11,553 nt of DNA, taken from contig QZKK01000102.1 in the NCBI GenBank assembly GCA_003599475.1, positions 1-11,553 on the forward strand. Direction: 5' to 3'. Under the pieces are notes generated by a model. It was not told the DNA's origin and did not search any database. It saw only the letters and a list, made by a program, of their open reading frames with translations. This DNA comes from Desulfobacteraceae bacterium (GTDB lineage Bacteria; Desulfobacterota; Desulfobacteria; Desulfobacterales; SURF-15). Below are positions 1 to 7,492 of the stretch, piece by piece (the stretch's first letter is position 1; each line of letters opens with the position of its first letter). The translations under genes were made by a program, and so were the position numbers.

Positions 1-606
1 AATGATCCCGGCCGAAAGGAAAAGGAATCCGAACATGACCATCTGGTGGGTCAATTCGTCGAGAACGGCGGCGGCTGGAAGTCTTTCGGTCAGATGGGTG
101 CCATCGGCCGGGCTCCGTCGCCGGATCAGAGACATGATGCTGGTCCCGAATGCGACGGCAAAGGCGGCGTACCCGATGAAGCATGCGATCACATGGGCAA
201 TCAGCCAGTTGCTCTTCAAGGCGGGGATCAGCGGCTGGATCCTGTCGCTGATATCGGGCGAAAGCGATGCATAGGCGATCGCCAGAAAGGCAAGCGGTGC
301 GACAAAGGCGCCGATGATCCGATTTTTATGCCGGAATTCGAGTACCAAATAGATGGCCATGATGGTAAATGAAAAAAAGATCAGGGATTCATAGAAGTTT
401 GCCAGCGGAGCATGGCCGAACCCCATCCGGTAAGACTCCATCCATCTCAACAAGATGCCGCCGAGGTTGCCGACCGCCCCGGCGATGCCTGCAGCGGTAG
501 CCATCCTTCCGGAGGATTCGTTTTTGAAGATCCAGGAGAAAATATACAAAAAGGCCGCCCCTCCATATACGAAGGTGGCTATCGACAGCATGATGGAACT
601 GGTCAT
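1..606 (-). CDS. ccsA: Cytochrome c biogenesis protein CcsA/CcsB (System II haem handling), 3' part beyond window
   Basis: I translated the minus strand by hand: 202 codons are open from an ATG at 606 to the left edge, with no stop, so the C-terminal part is missing. The protein begins MTSSIMLSIATFVYGG and has several hydrophobic helices. Two stretches are typical of the CcsA/CcmC haem-handling family: GHAPLANFYESLIFF near residues 63-77, and LKSNWLIAHVIACFIGYAAF near 124-143, whose His is a likely haem ligand. The family's tryptophan-rich WWD segment should lie in the unseen part. With ResB, CcsA exports haem and attaches it to CXXCH motifs of apocytochromes at the periplasmic face of the inner membrane. 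An AAGGAA ribosome site lies just upstream of the ATG. The gene follows resB by 39 bp on the same strand and is probably co-transcribed with it. Family assignment is firm. Whether it is called ccsA, ccsB or resC is a naming matter. Confidence 0.9.
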   Translation of the reverse strand, partial: MTSSIMLSIATFVYGGAAFLYIFSWIFKNESSGRMATAAGIAGAVGNLGGILLRWMESYRMGFGHAPLANFYESLIFFSFTIMAIYLVLEFRHKNRIIGAFVAPLAFLAIAYASLSPDISDRIQPLIPALKSNWLIAHVIACFIGYAAFAVAFGTSIMSLIRRRSPADGTHLTERLPAAAVLDELTHQMVMFGFLFLSAGII

Positions 607-645
607 CGGGTTTTCCTTGAGCTCAAGGGGTGCCGCTCGCTTTCG

Positions 646-2034
646 TCACTTTCGTTCACTTGGACCTGCCAACACATACAGCTTCTCTGAAATACGCGCG
701 ATTTTTCTGTCCATGCCCAGTCGATTTTTATCTGCCGATCCGGATACGAATACGGTTGTGAGGTCTTCACTCCGGACCACTTCCACGCAGATCCTTTGAT
801 GGGACATGAAAAAGGTGATTACGCAACCCAAAATCATGAAAATAAATCCAGTGTAAACGATCCAGACGCTCGGATCTTTGGCCACCTGAAGCCCGGTATA
901 GTGTGCGTACTGCGGGTTGGAGGCCGATATCACCCAATCCCCCTTTCTCATCCGGTCAAAATCCGGAAAACGCAGCGGAAGGATGACTTCCGTTGCCGGG
1001 CCGTTTCCGGCTTGCAGCCGGCCGAAGATCGTCTCGCCGATATTTTGACCACGGAAACTGAAGGCGGGCTGAAAATCGGAGATGAGGAATTCACCTCCAT
1101 TTTCCGGAACCGATACCGGATGGCCGACGGTTGCAGGCACGTTGTATTCCATCCCCGTAGCCGTGCTTTTGAAGCGGATCGAAATTTCCCTGATCCCGAT
1201 CGTGCCGTAGCTGGACTGATAAAAATTGATTCCCCGGTGGTGGAGAGGATCGTTTACAAAGATGTCTTTCTGAAGAACCGGTTTGCCGTTTTCGACTACG
1301 GTCAGAGAAGATCGGAATACTTTCGGTGCACCGGATTCATAGAATTGGACTTCGAAATCGTCACAACGAATGCCGAAACCCAAAGGCTTGATCTGGCCGC
1401 TGTACCGGAGTCGAATCGAATCGGCGGTCTGTCCTTCCGGGATGTTGACGAATCCTTCGAACCCGAAAAAAGAGCCGACAAGGCCGCCGATAAGCAGCAC
1501 CAGGACGCTGAAATGAACCCCGTAGGCCCCCAGGCGCGTCCAGCGGCCCTTTTCAGCAAATATCCGGTACCCCTGGAGGTCTTGTTCCACCCGGTATCTC
1601 TTGAAATGCTTTGAGATGTAGTCGACGTAGGCTTTCTTCAAGTCTTTTCCGGGGGAAGAAAAGGTCCTTTTTTCACGATTCGAAAGCCCCTGAAACCGGG
1701 AAAGATGGAATACCGGATCTTTGGTGAAGATGATGTTCCAAGCTGCGGAAAGGCGTTCGGCGGAGCATACCACGATGTTTGCGCCGAGCAGCACCAGCAG
1801 AAGCTGGAACCACCAGGAGTGATACATATCGAAGATGTCGAGAATATAGAAAATCCTGAAAAGGAATTCTCCGTAAGTACGAAGATAGGCTTCCGCAGTT
1901 TCGTTCTGGGGAATAAGGGTTCCGATGATCGAGGTCGCGGCAAGAGAAACCAGCACCACAACCGTGAGTTTGACCGATGCAAATAGTTCCCAGATGGAAC
2001 TTAAAAAGGTTGAAGGCTCCTGCCCTCTTGCCAT
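646..2034 (-). CDS. resB: Cytochrome c biogenesis protein ResB
   Basis: ResB (Ccs1) is the partner of CcsA in System II cytochrome c maturation, an inner-membrane protein with a large periplasmic domain. Numbered from the 462-residue form, hydrophobic segments fall near 18-43 (SVKLTVVVLVSLAATSIIG), 74-95 (WWFQLLLVLLGANIVVC), 171-192 (GVHFSVLVLLIGG, containing a likely haem-ligand His) and 391-413 (WIVYTGFIFMILGCVITFF). The periplasmic domain between the last two contains the family-typical NFYQSSYG. The frame stays open upstream to a GTG at 2130, but I chose the ATG at 2034. A TTGCCT-17-TATAAA promoter ends at 2066, GGGAGAGG lies 10 nt before this ATG, and residues encoded further upstream are low in hydrophobic or conserved character. 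First gene of the resB-ccsA operon, divergent from the helicase. The short hydrophilic C-terminal extension after the last helix is normal for the family. Confidence 0.92.
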   Translation of the reverse strand: MARGQEPSTFLSSIWELFASVKLTVVVLVSLAATSIIGTLIPQNETAEAYLRTYGEFLFRIFYILDIFDMYHSWWFQLLLVLLGANIVVCSAERLSAAWNIIFTKDPVFHLSRFQGLSNREKRTFSSPGKDLKKAYVDYISKHFKRYRVEQDLQGYRIFAEKGRWTRLGAYGVHFSVLVLLIGGLVGSFFGFEGFVNIPEGQTADSIRLRYSGQIKPLGFGIRCDDFEVQFYESGAPKVFRSSLTVVENGKPVLQKDIFVNDPLHHRGINFYQSSYGTIGIREISIRFKSTATGMEYNVPATVGHPVSVPENGGEFLISDFQPAFSFRGQNIGETIFGRLQAGNGPATEVILPLRFPDFDRMRKGDWVISASNPQYAHYTGLQVAKDPSVWIVYTGFIFMILGCVITFFMSHQRICVEVVRSEDLTTVFVSGSADKNRLGMDRKIARISEKLYVLAGPSERK

Positions 2035-2065
2035 CGAAAATTCTGCCTCTCCCATTTTTTGACTT

Positions 2066-2094
2066 TTTATATCAGAGTATTCGAGGAGAGGCAA
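2066..2094 (-). promoter_or_regulatory. Sigma70-type promoter of resB-ccsA
   Basis: Read on the minus strand, TTGCCT (2094-2089) and TATAAA (2071-2066) are separated by exactly 17 bases. The -10 element matches five of six consensus positions and the -35 four of six. Transcription would start near 2059, giving a leader of about 25 nt with GGGAGAGG in front of the ATG at 2034. This excludes the GTG at 2130 as start, and the ATG at 2055 has no ribosome site. The promoter is inferred from sequence only. Confidence 0.6.
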
Positions 2095-2123
2095 CAGGGG
2101 CGGAACGCCGCAGTTCTTACCTG

Positions 2124-2151
2124 TTGACACGGAGTCTTACATGTGGAAAAT
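2124..2151 (+). promoter_or_regulatory. Possible helicase promoter overlapping its proposed start
   Basis: A perfect TTGACA (2124-2129) is followed, after 16 bases, by GAAAAT (2146-2151), which matches four of six -10 positions. If used, transcription would begin near 2158, downstream of the ATG at 2141, so translation would have to start at 2165 or later. It lies about 30 bp from the divergent resB promoter. The evidence is weak because the -10 is poor. Confidence 0.3.
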
Positions 2152-4231
2152 AAATGGGCGGGCAATGACACCGAAGAAGACCATCGACCCTTCAACAGTT
2201 TACCTGGTTTCCCTTATGACGCATATGACGCAGCAACTCCATTCAGATAAGAGCTACCTCATCCCGTACTCTTCCGAGTTGAACCCCGCTCAGCTTGAAG
2301 CGGTGACATACACGGAAGGTCCGCTGCTTGTCATTGCCGGCGCGGGCAGCGGAAAGACAAGAACTCTGACTTATCGGGTAGCCCGTCTTGTGGAAGAAGG
2401 GATTTCGCCAGCTTCCATTCTGCTGCTCACCTTCACCCGGAAGGCTGCAGACCAGATGCTGAAGCGCGCATCCTCATTGCTGGATCATCGATGCGAAAAG
2501 GTTTCCGGGGGAACCTTTCATTCTTTTTCAAACATGATCCTCCGGAGGTATGCAGGACAGATCGGATTCGATCCGCGCTTTGTGGTCATCGATCGTCCGG
2601 ATGCCGAGAGCCTTATCGGCATGCTCAGAAAGGAAATGGGATTCGTCGCCACCCATCGAGCCTTTCCCAAAAAGCAGACGCTGGCCAATATCTTCAGCAA
2701 ATCGATCAACAAGATGATGCCTGTAGAGGAGATCTTGTTCAATGACTACGCTCACCTCGGCCCATATGCGAACGGGATCGTTGAGCTCTATGCGGAATAT
2801 GCCAGACGGAAAAAGCAGCACGGTTTTTTCGATTTTGATGATTTGCTGATCTATTTGAGACGGCTTCTGACGGAAAATGAGCAGGTCAGAGAAAAGCTCT
2901 CCTTCTTCTATCGATACATCATGGTGGATGAGTATCAGGATACCAACCAGTTGCAGGCAGATATCGTCTGCCATCTGGCAAGCAGCCACAGCAACGTGAT
3001 GGTGGTCGGGGACGACTCGCAGAGCGTTTATGCCTTCAGAGGCGCCAATTTCAAGAACATCATCGATTTTCCCAGGCTGTTTCCGGGAACCAAAATCATC
3101 CGGCTGGAAGAAAACTATCGGAGCGTTCAGCCGATCCTCGATCTTGCCAATGTCATCATCGATCGGGCCAAGGAAAAATATACGAAGACTCTGTTTACCC
3201 GGAATTGCGGTGGAAACCCTCCTGTCCTTGTATCGATGCCCGATGAGAACGAACAGTCCCGATTTGTCGCCGGCAAGATTCAGGAGCTGACCGGCCGGGG
3301 AGTCCCGCTCGATGAGATTGCGGTTCTTTTCAGAGCCAGCTTCCACTCCTTCGATCTCGAGATCGAACTGAACAAAAGATCCATTCCCTTTATCAAGGTG
3401 GGGGGATTCAAGTTCATGGAAGCCGCCCACATCAAAGACGTTCTGGCCCATTTGAGAGTGCTTTCAAACCCGTACGACCGGATCAGCTGGTATCGGCTGC
3501 TGGTGCTGATCGAAAACATCGGGCCTTCGACCGCCCAGAGGATTTTTGAAAAGATTCAAAAGAAAGGATCCGGATACCGCGGGATTCTGGAGATCGAGCC
3601 CAAAAAATCCTATGCCGAAGGGCTGGAGCGGCTGAAACGTCTTTTCGATAAAATCGATACCGGCCTTCATTCGGTGTACGAAATGGGCGAGCAGGTTCTC
3701 GATTACTATCTTCCCGTTCTAAAGGCCACCTACGATGACCACCCCAAGCGCGGAAAAGATCTGGAGCAACTGCTGAGCATCATGTCCCGATACGCCAGGC
3801 TCGAGATGTTTCTTACGGACATGGCGCTCGAGCCGCCGAATGTGGTCATCGACGATACTTTTCTCGCCGAACCGGTGCAGGACAGGCGATTGACGCTTTC
3901 GACCATTCACTCGGCCAAAGGCCTCGAATGGCATTCGGTTTTTATCATTTGGGCGCTGGACGGCCGTTTTCCGTCCTCCCATGCTATGGAAAAAGAGGAA
4001 GAACTCGAAGAAGAGCTGAGATTGATGTATGTGGCGACAACCCGGGCCAAAACAAATCTCTGCATCACCTATCCCGCTGCCGCCTGGGACCGGAATTTCG
4101 GAATGCTCCTGAGCAGACCCTCACGGTTTGTGGATGAAATCCCCGAAGAGATCCTCCAGAAGCAGGTGATCGTCGGGTCCGGAAGAATCAACTACAGTGA
4201 CTTCAATTATGACGTCAATGACTGGTCGTAG
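2141..4231 (+). CDS. UvrD/Rep-family ATP-dependent DNA helicase (SF1A)
   Basis: A 3'-5' superfamily 1A helicase, 696 residues from the ATG at 2141. Motifs in order: Q-motif-like LNPAQLEAV (47-55), Walker A AGAGSGKT (66-73), motif Ia LLTFTRKA (95-102), GGTFHSF (123-129), Walker B VDEYQD (262-267), motif III GDDSQSVYAFRGA (290-302), motif IV LEENYRS (322-328), motif V TIHSAKGLEWHSVFI (near 587-601) and motif VI LRLMYVATTRAK (near 627-638). All catalytic positions are present. The family unwinds DNA in repair, replication restart or removal of recombinases; which role applies here cannot be read from sequence. It is a single gene, divergent from resB. Start choice is uncertain: GGAG six bases before 2141 supports that ATG, but 46 residues precede the Q-motif, longer than seems usual, and ATGs at 2165, 2216 and 2225 remain possible. 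It lacks diagnostic features that would let me call it uvrD, rep or pcrA. Confidence 0.93.
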   Translation: MWKINGRAMTPKKTIDPSTVYLVSLMTHMTQQLHSDKSYLIPYSSELNPAQLEAVTYTEGPLLVIAGAGSGKTRTLTYRVARLVEEGISPASILLLTFTRKAADQMLKRASSLLDHRCEKVSGGTFHSFSNMILRRYAGQIGFDPRFVVIDRPDAESLIGMLRKEMGFVATHRAFPKKQTLANIFSKSINKMMPVEEILFNDYAHLGPYANGIVELYAEYARRKKQHGFFDFDDLLIYLRRLLTENEQVREKLSFFYRYIMVDEYQDTNQLQADIVCHLASSHSNVMVVGDDSQSVYAFRGANFKNIIDFPRLFPGTKIIRLEENYRSVQPILDLANVIIDRAKEKYTKTLFTRNCGGNPPVLVSMPDENEQSRFVAGKIQELTGRGVPLDEIAVLFRASFHSFDLEIELNKRSIPFIKVGGFKFMEAAHIKDVLAHLRVLSNPYDRISWYRLLVLIENIGPSTAQRIFEKIQKKGSGYRGILEIEPKKSYAEGLERLKRLFDKIDTGLHSVYEMGEQVLDYYLPVLKATYDDHPKRGKDLEQLLSIMSRYARLEMFLTDMALEPPNVVIDDTFLAEPVQDRRLTLSTIHSAKGLEWHSVFIIWALDGRFPSSHAMEKEEELEEELRLMYVATTRAKTNLCITYPAAAWDRNFGMLLSRPSRFVDEIPEEILQKQVIVGSGRINYSDFNYDVNDWS

Positions 4232-4242
4232 TTTGAAATAGC

Positions 4243-4273
4243 GTTCAGTGTTCAGTGTTCAGGAGTGTTCAGT
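4243..4273. repeat. Four-copy GTTCAG(T) short direct repeat
   Basis: GTTCAG occurs at 4243, 4250, 4257 and 4267, the first two as perfect tandem 7-mers (GTTCAGT). A further TTCCAGTTTC variant follows. The repeat lies in the 110-bp spacer between the convergent helicase and AMMECR1 genes. The units are too short and too tight for a CRISPR array and no transposon gene is near. From memory, similar GTGTTCAG strings are scattered between genes in Desulfobacterota genomes, but that was not checked here. Confidence 0.6.
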
Positions 4274-4330
4274 TTCCAGTTTCGATCAAATGCCGAAAGC
4301 GGCACGGCCGCGCTCGCGTGAAACTGCGCC

Positions 4331-4347
4331 AAATCTAAAATCTAAAA
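4331..4347. repeat. AAATCTAA tandem repeat overlapping the AMMECR1 stop
   Basis: Two and a fraction copies of an (A)AATCTAA unit run through the end of the AMMECR1 gene. Read on the minus strand, the TAG stop (4344-4342) is part of the second unit. So repeat spread may have set the exact C-terminus of that protein. The array is short and its function is unknown. Confidence 0.45.
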
Positions 4348-4926
4348 TTCTTCCCCCCCTTCCTCTGAAAAATATTCCGCCTCGTAGACTTTGATGACGG
4401 TATTTTTATCTTTCCAGCAGAGGCTTTCCATACCTGCCTTGAGGCAGAGGTTTTCAAGAAATTGTTCTGTATCGGGGAGCTGCTTCCAGACCTGGGGCAG
4501 GAACGTAGAACGATGCCACCCTCTGGCGAGAATGACTCCGTGTTTTCCGGGAATCAGTTTGCGCTTAAGATCTTCTTCACCGGCGAATTCGAGCACCCGC
4601 GGCGGTGTCAGCACGCTGACTTCGATTTGGATCTCGGAAAGTTCATCCGCGGACAGGGGAGGAAACCGAGGATCCCTGAAGGCGGCCTGAATCGCGTTTT
4701 CCTGCACTCCCTGCGCCAGGGGCTTGACCGGTTCGATGCTACCGATGCAACCTCTCAGCACTCCCTGCCTGTGAAGGGATACAAAGCAGCCTCGCATGTC
4801 TTCCAGCGCCGCACCCGGCTGCTCATCGGGTATTTCCGCGTCGGCCTCCGGGAAAAGCTTTGCCCGGATGGTGGAACGGGCAAGCTTCAAGAGTGCCCTG
4901 CGATCTCTATTGGATAGGTCGGTCAC
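4342..4926 (-). CDS. amrA: AMMECR1-domain protein (AmmeMemoRadiSam system protein A)
   Basis: A 194-residue protein made almost entirely of one AMMECR1 domain. It carries the signature LRGCIG (57-62) and AAFRDPRFPPL (81-91), followed by IEVSVLTPP (101-109) and a C-terminal KHGVIL...FLPQVW stretch. The molecular function of AMMECR1 proteins is not settled. In many bacteria they occur with a MEMO-like protein and a radical SAM enzyme (the AmmeMemoRadiSam group), but neither partner is in this window. The start is a GTG at 4926, preceded by GGGAG with a 9-base gap. It lies inside the last codons of the PpiD-like gene (20-base overlap), so the two are probably translationally coupled. The C-terminus is short and acidic (EEGGEEF). 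The domain call is secure; any pathway role is inference. Confidence 0.88.
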   Translation of the reverse strand: MTDLSNRDRRALLKLARSTIRAKLFPEADAEIPDEQPGAALEDMRGCFVSLHRQGVLRGCIGSIEPVKPLAQGVQENAIQAAFRDPRFPPLSADELSEIQIEVSVLTPPRVLEFAGEEDLKRKLIPGKHGVILARGWHRSTFLPQVWKQLPDTEQFLENLCLKAGMESLCWKDKNTVIKVYEAEYFSEEGGEEF

Positions 4927-6838
4927 CTTGATCTTCTCCCGAGCCGTCTTCCCTTAAAAGACCTTTTTCAACCGTTATCTCACTGTCTTTCCGGGCATTG
5001 GCCAGCCAGGCATTGAAGGCCTTCTGCTGCTTCAACTGCAGAAGACTTTCCGTTATCTTTGTCTTTTCCTTTTGGAAAGACTCGGTGCCGGGCTCCTTTC
5101 TTTCCTGCAGACGGATCGCATAAAACCCATTGCCTCCCTGGATCGGCTTTTCGGATACTTTCTCCGCCTTTGAGAGATTGAAGGCGGATGAGGCGATTTC
5201 AGGTTCATAGCCGAGGTTTGGAATCGACTCATTTCGTTTGAAAAATCCGGTCGTCTCGGTCTTGAGCCCGTTTTTGCCGGCAGCTTCAGCCAGAGGAGTC
5301 CCTTTCTTCAATAAGCCGATAAATTCAGCGGCCTCTGCAGAGGCTTTTTCTCTCTGTTTTTCCCGGATCAGATCCGCGCGGACAACATCCTGAACGCTTT
5401 CGAACTCGGGTATCTTCTCAGGGACGCGCTCGACAACCTGCAGGATGTAAAAGCCTTTTCCAAAGTCCTGAATCTCACTGATCTGCATTTCGCTCAGCTT
5501 GAACGCCGTTTCGGCAAAGGCGGCCCGGTTTTCGATCCCTTCCGGTCCCTGTTTGCCGAAAAAATCCGTCTCCTTGAGGCTCAGGTTCCTTTCTTCGGAA
5601 ATCTTCTTGAGATCGTCTCCGTCAAAAATCGTCTCGTAGATTTTTTCGGCATTTTCATAGGCAAGCGATTTGGCTTTATCTTCCGTCAACTTCTTTCGAA
5701 TCTTTTCCTTTGCCGTATTTTCCGGTATCGTGGAAGCTTCATTCACTTTTTCCACCTTGATGACATGCCAGCCAAACTGCGTGCGCACCGGATCGCTGAT
5801 CTCGGCCGGTTTCATTGAGAAAGCCTTGGCGGCAAAGGGTTCAACCATGGCATTTCTTTCGAAGGTGCCAAGGTACCCCCCCGTTTCCTTTGCAGGATCT
5901 TCGGAATACGTTTTGGCAAGTTCGGCGAAGTCCTTTCCCTCTCGCGCAAGCTTTGTCACATCGGATGCGCGCTTCCTTGCGGATTCGACTTCCTCTTCAG
6001 AGGCATCCGGACCCACTCGGATGAGAACGTGTCGCGCCTCCACCGTTTTGGGGGTTTTGAATTCTTCGGGGTTTGCCGTATAGTAGTCGTTTACTTCTTC
6101 TGCAGTGATTCGAACATCAGGCAGAGAATCGCCGGGAGCAAAAACGAGATAGCGGGCTTTGACCTTCGGCTCCGTTTTGTAAGCGGATTGATTCTTCTCG
6201 AAATATTTCTTGACTTCCTCTTGGGCGACTTCGATTCCATCGTATTTCTCCGGGTTGAAATGAACAAACTCGATGTTTACCGCAGCATTCTGCCACCGGT
6301 ACCATTCCAGGGCTTCGGCTTCTGAAACCTTGACGGAGGCGGTAATAAATTCATTCAATTTCTGGATCAGCATCGATTCTTTCTGGAGCGCTTCGAACGA
6401 TTCGGGATTCAATTTGGCGCCCGACAGCATGGTTCGATACCTTTGAGGATCGAACAGCCCCGCTTTTTGAAAAGCGGGCATTTTGCGGATGGTTTCGGCA
6501 AGTTCGCTCTCAGAGACGCGGATGCCCAATTTTCGTGCTTGCTGAAGGAGAATGGTCTGATTGATCAGCCGTTCGAGTGCCTGCCGGTCCACCTTGAGCA
6601 TTCGGATCATCTCTTCATTCAAATTGTTACCGAAGCTTTGTTGAAGCTGCTCCATAAGATTCCGATAGGCGCTGTTAAATTCTTCGGCAGTAATCGATTC
6701 TCCGTTGACCGTGGCCACGCGGGTGAGGCGCTCTTCCCGCATGCGATATCCCCCCCAGGCCACAAATGAAAGCGCAACAAGAATCAAGACAGTCTTAATC
6801 ATCCACGATGTTGCATGTTTCCGCATTAAATTGAGCAT
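4907..6838 (-). CDS. ppiD: PpiD/SurA-like peptidyl-prolyl cis-trans isomerase, membrane anchored
   Basis: A 643-residue periplasmic foldase. The N-terminus has one transmembrane helix without a signal-peptidase site (about residues 13-30, MIKTVLILVALSFVAWGG), as in PpiD. A SurA-like chaperone region follows (about 40-200, with VNGESITAEEF and LINQTILLQQARKLGI). Then comes one parvulin (PpiC) rotamase domain, about 268-365, bounded by EARHVLIRV and TQFGWHVIKVEKV. The rest, 370-640, is charged and helical, with a repeated hydrophobic-plus-FYILQVVERVPE pattern resembling a second, degenerate parvulin-like domain. PpiD proteins sit at the Sec translocon exit and help exported proteins fold. AGAGGAG four bases before the ATG at 6838 fixes the start. 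The gene lies between the zinc-ribbon gene and the AMMECR1 gene, which overlaps its 3' end. Length and architecture match E. coli PpiD (about 620 residues). PpiD rather than SurA is the call, because of the retained N-terminal anchor. Confidence 0.9.
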   Translation of the reverse strand: MLNLMRKHATSWMIKTVLILVALSFVAWGGYRMREERLTRVATVNGESITAEEFNSAYRNLMEQLQQSFGNNLNEEMIRMLKVDRQALERLINQTILLQQARKLGIRVSESELAETIRKMPAFQKAGLFDPQRYRTMLSGAKLNPESFEALQKESMLIQKLNEFITASVKVSEAEALEWYRWQNAAVNIEFVHFNPEKYDGIEVAQEEVKKYFEKNQSAYKTEPKVKARYLVFAPGDSLPDVRITAEEVNDYYTANPEEFKTPKTVEARHVLIRVGPDASEEEVESARKRASDVTKLAREGKDFAELAKTYSEDPAKETGGYLGTFERNAMVEPFAAKAFSMKPAEISDPVRTQFGWHVIKVEKVNEASTIPENTAKEKIRKKLTEDKAKSLAYENAEKIYETIFDGDDLKKISEERNLSLKETDFFGKQGPEGIENRAAFAETAFKLSEMQISEIQDFGKGFYILQVVERVPEKIPEFESVQDVVRADLIREKQREKASAEAAEFIGLLKKGTPLAEAAGKNGLKTETTGFFKRNESIPNLGYEPEIASSAFNLSKAEKVSEKPIQGGNGFYAIRLQERKEPGTESFQKEKTKITESLLQLKQQKAFNAWLANARKDSEITVEKGLLREDGSGEDQGDRPIQ

Positions 6839-6858
6839 CGGACTCCTCTTAAATGAAC

Positions 6859-6894
6859 TGGAATAATGGAACGGCGGAATGTCCGTTCATTCCA
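6859..6894. other. Bulged inverted repeat between zinc-ribbon gene and ppiD
   Basis: TGGAAT and GAACGG (6859-6864, 6869-6874) are complementary to ATTCCA and CCGTTC (6889-6894, 6883-6888), with an AATG bulge on one side and an 8-base loop. That makes a 12-bp stem in the 79-bp spacer, just upstream of the ppiD ribosome site. No T-run follows on either strand, so it is not a standard terminator. It may be an mRNA processing or stability element, or a protein-binding palindrome. Confidence 0.5.
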
Positions 6895-6917
6895 ATGATG
6901 AGCGAACTCAGCCAAAT

Positions 6918-7163
6918 TCAACGAATGATTCCTTCCGGTTTCGTCATCCGATCGATCTTGGTCCCGACCGACTCCGAACAATACATGCACAGGTACTCAT
7001 ACTTGTCGCCATCCGGAAGTACAAGGAGCAATCTTTTCCGGACAGGAACCGCCTGCCGGCATTTCGGGCAATAGAGCTCGGTTGCATCGAAATCTTTGAA
7101 CATGCCCGGGTTCTGTTTTCGCCTGAATGCACCGGGAGGAATTCTGACCTTTTTCAACTCCAT
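6918..7163 (-). CDS. Small zinc-ribbon protein of unknown function
   Basis: An 81-residue protein with two CXXC knuckles, CPKC (32-35) and CMYC (59-62), 23 residues apart. This is the pattern of a small zinc ribbon, predicted to bind one zinc ion. The rest is basic and soluble (FRRKQNPGMF, VRKRLLLVLPDG), with no signal peptide, so it is probably cytoplasmic. It looks like a short conserved protein I associate with Desulfobacterota, but I cannot name a function. Nucleic-acid binding is the usual guess for such folds and is not shown here. AGAAGG lies 7 bases before the ATG. It is the first gene after the TTGACA-17-TAAAAT promoter and is followed by ppiD after 79 bp, so the two are likely co-transcribed. 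Competing antisense frames here have no recognisable content. Confidence 0.8.
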   Translation of the reverse strand: MELKKVRIPPGAFRRKQNPGMFKDFDATELYCPKCRQAVPVRKRLLLVLPDGDKYEYLCMYCSESVGTKIDRMTKPEGIIR

Positions 7164-7266
7164 CCAAACACCTTCTGAATTCTACAAGCAAACATTTGAA
7201 AATATTTTGAATATACGATTGATTGAATATGATCGAATCGAAAAAATCCCTGTAAAAAATCAGTAT

Positions 7267-7295
7267 ATTTTATTTTCTCTCCCCCTCTTTGTCAA
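7267..7295 (-). promoter_or_regulatory. Strong sigma70-type promoter of the zinc-ribbon/ppiD/AMMECR1 operon
   Basis: On the minus strand a perfect TTGACA (7295-7290) and TAAAAT (7272-7267, five of six) are exactly 17 bases apart. Transcription would start near 7260. The leader would be about 97 nt and AT-rich, containing the 10-base palindrome AAAATATTTT at 7199-7208. This is the best promoter in the window and is divergent from the tRNA promoter. Confidence 0.7.
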
Positions 7296-7350
7296 CTCAA
7301 TGATGCGGATTTATGAAAGATTCGGGCAGAAAATGAAGCCAAAAATCGTA

Positions 7351-7379
7351 TTGACACCACCCTGCGGTCTCTGTTAAAG
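7351..7379 (+). promoter_or_regulatory. Promoter of the tRNA-Ala gene
   Basis: A perfect TTGACA (7351-7356) is followed, after 17 bases, by TTAAAG (7374-7379), a weak -10 (three of six). Transcription would start near 7386, about 16 bases before the mature tRNA 5' end. Position and the strong -35 make it credible despite the poor -10. Confidence 0.5.
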
Positions 7380-7401
7380 AGTTGAGGATTCAATGAAGCT
7401 C

Positions 7402-7474
7402 GGGGCTGTAGCTCAGCTGGGAGAGCGCATGACTGGCAGTCATGAGGCCAGGGGTTCGATCCCCCTCAGCTCCA
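7402..7474 (+). tRNA. tRNA-Ala (anticodon GGC)
   Basis: A complete 73-base cloverleaf. The acceptor GGGGCTG pairs with CAGCTCC. This includes the G3-U70 wobble pair (7404 with 7471), the main identity element for alanyl-tRNA synthetase. The D arm is GCTC-AGCTGGGA-GAGC. The anticodon loop CTGGCAG carries GGC at 7435-7437, which reads GCC and GCU alanine codons. The T arm has GGTTCGATC. The discriminator base is A (7474). The 3' CCA is not encoded (CTT follows), so it must be added after transcription. The gene stands alone, with its own promoter and terminator. Confidence 0.97.
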
Positions 7475-7492
7475 CTTTAAAATCAAATACTT

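Noticed and set aside
796..1614. 272-codon plus-strand open frame
   Set aside because: It is fully antisense to resB, whose protein has clear membrane helices and family motifs. The plus-strand translation is low-complexity charged sequence with no domain.
2528..3451. 307-codon minus-strand open frame
   Set aside because: It lies opposite the helicase core, where every helicase motif is in the plus frame. It is a codon-bias shadow.
4243..4273. CRISPR-like array
   Set aside because: The units are 6-7 bases with zero to four bases between them. There are no spacers of even length and no cas genes.
4291..4304. Terminator for the helicase or AMMECR1 gene
   Set aside because: The TGCCG-AAAG-CGGCA stem is only five pairs and no T-run follows on either strand.
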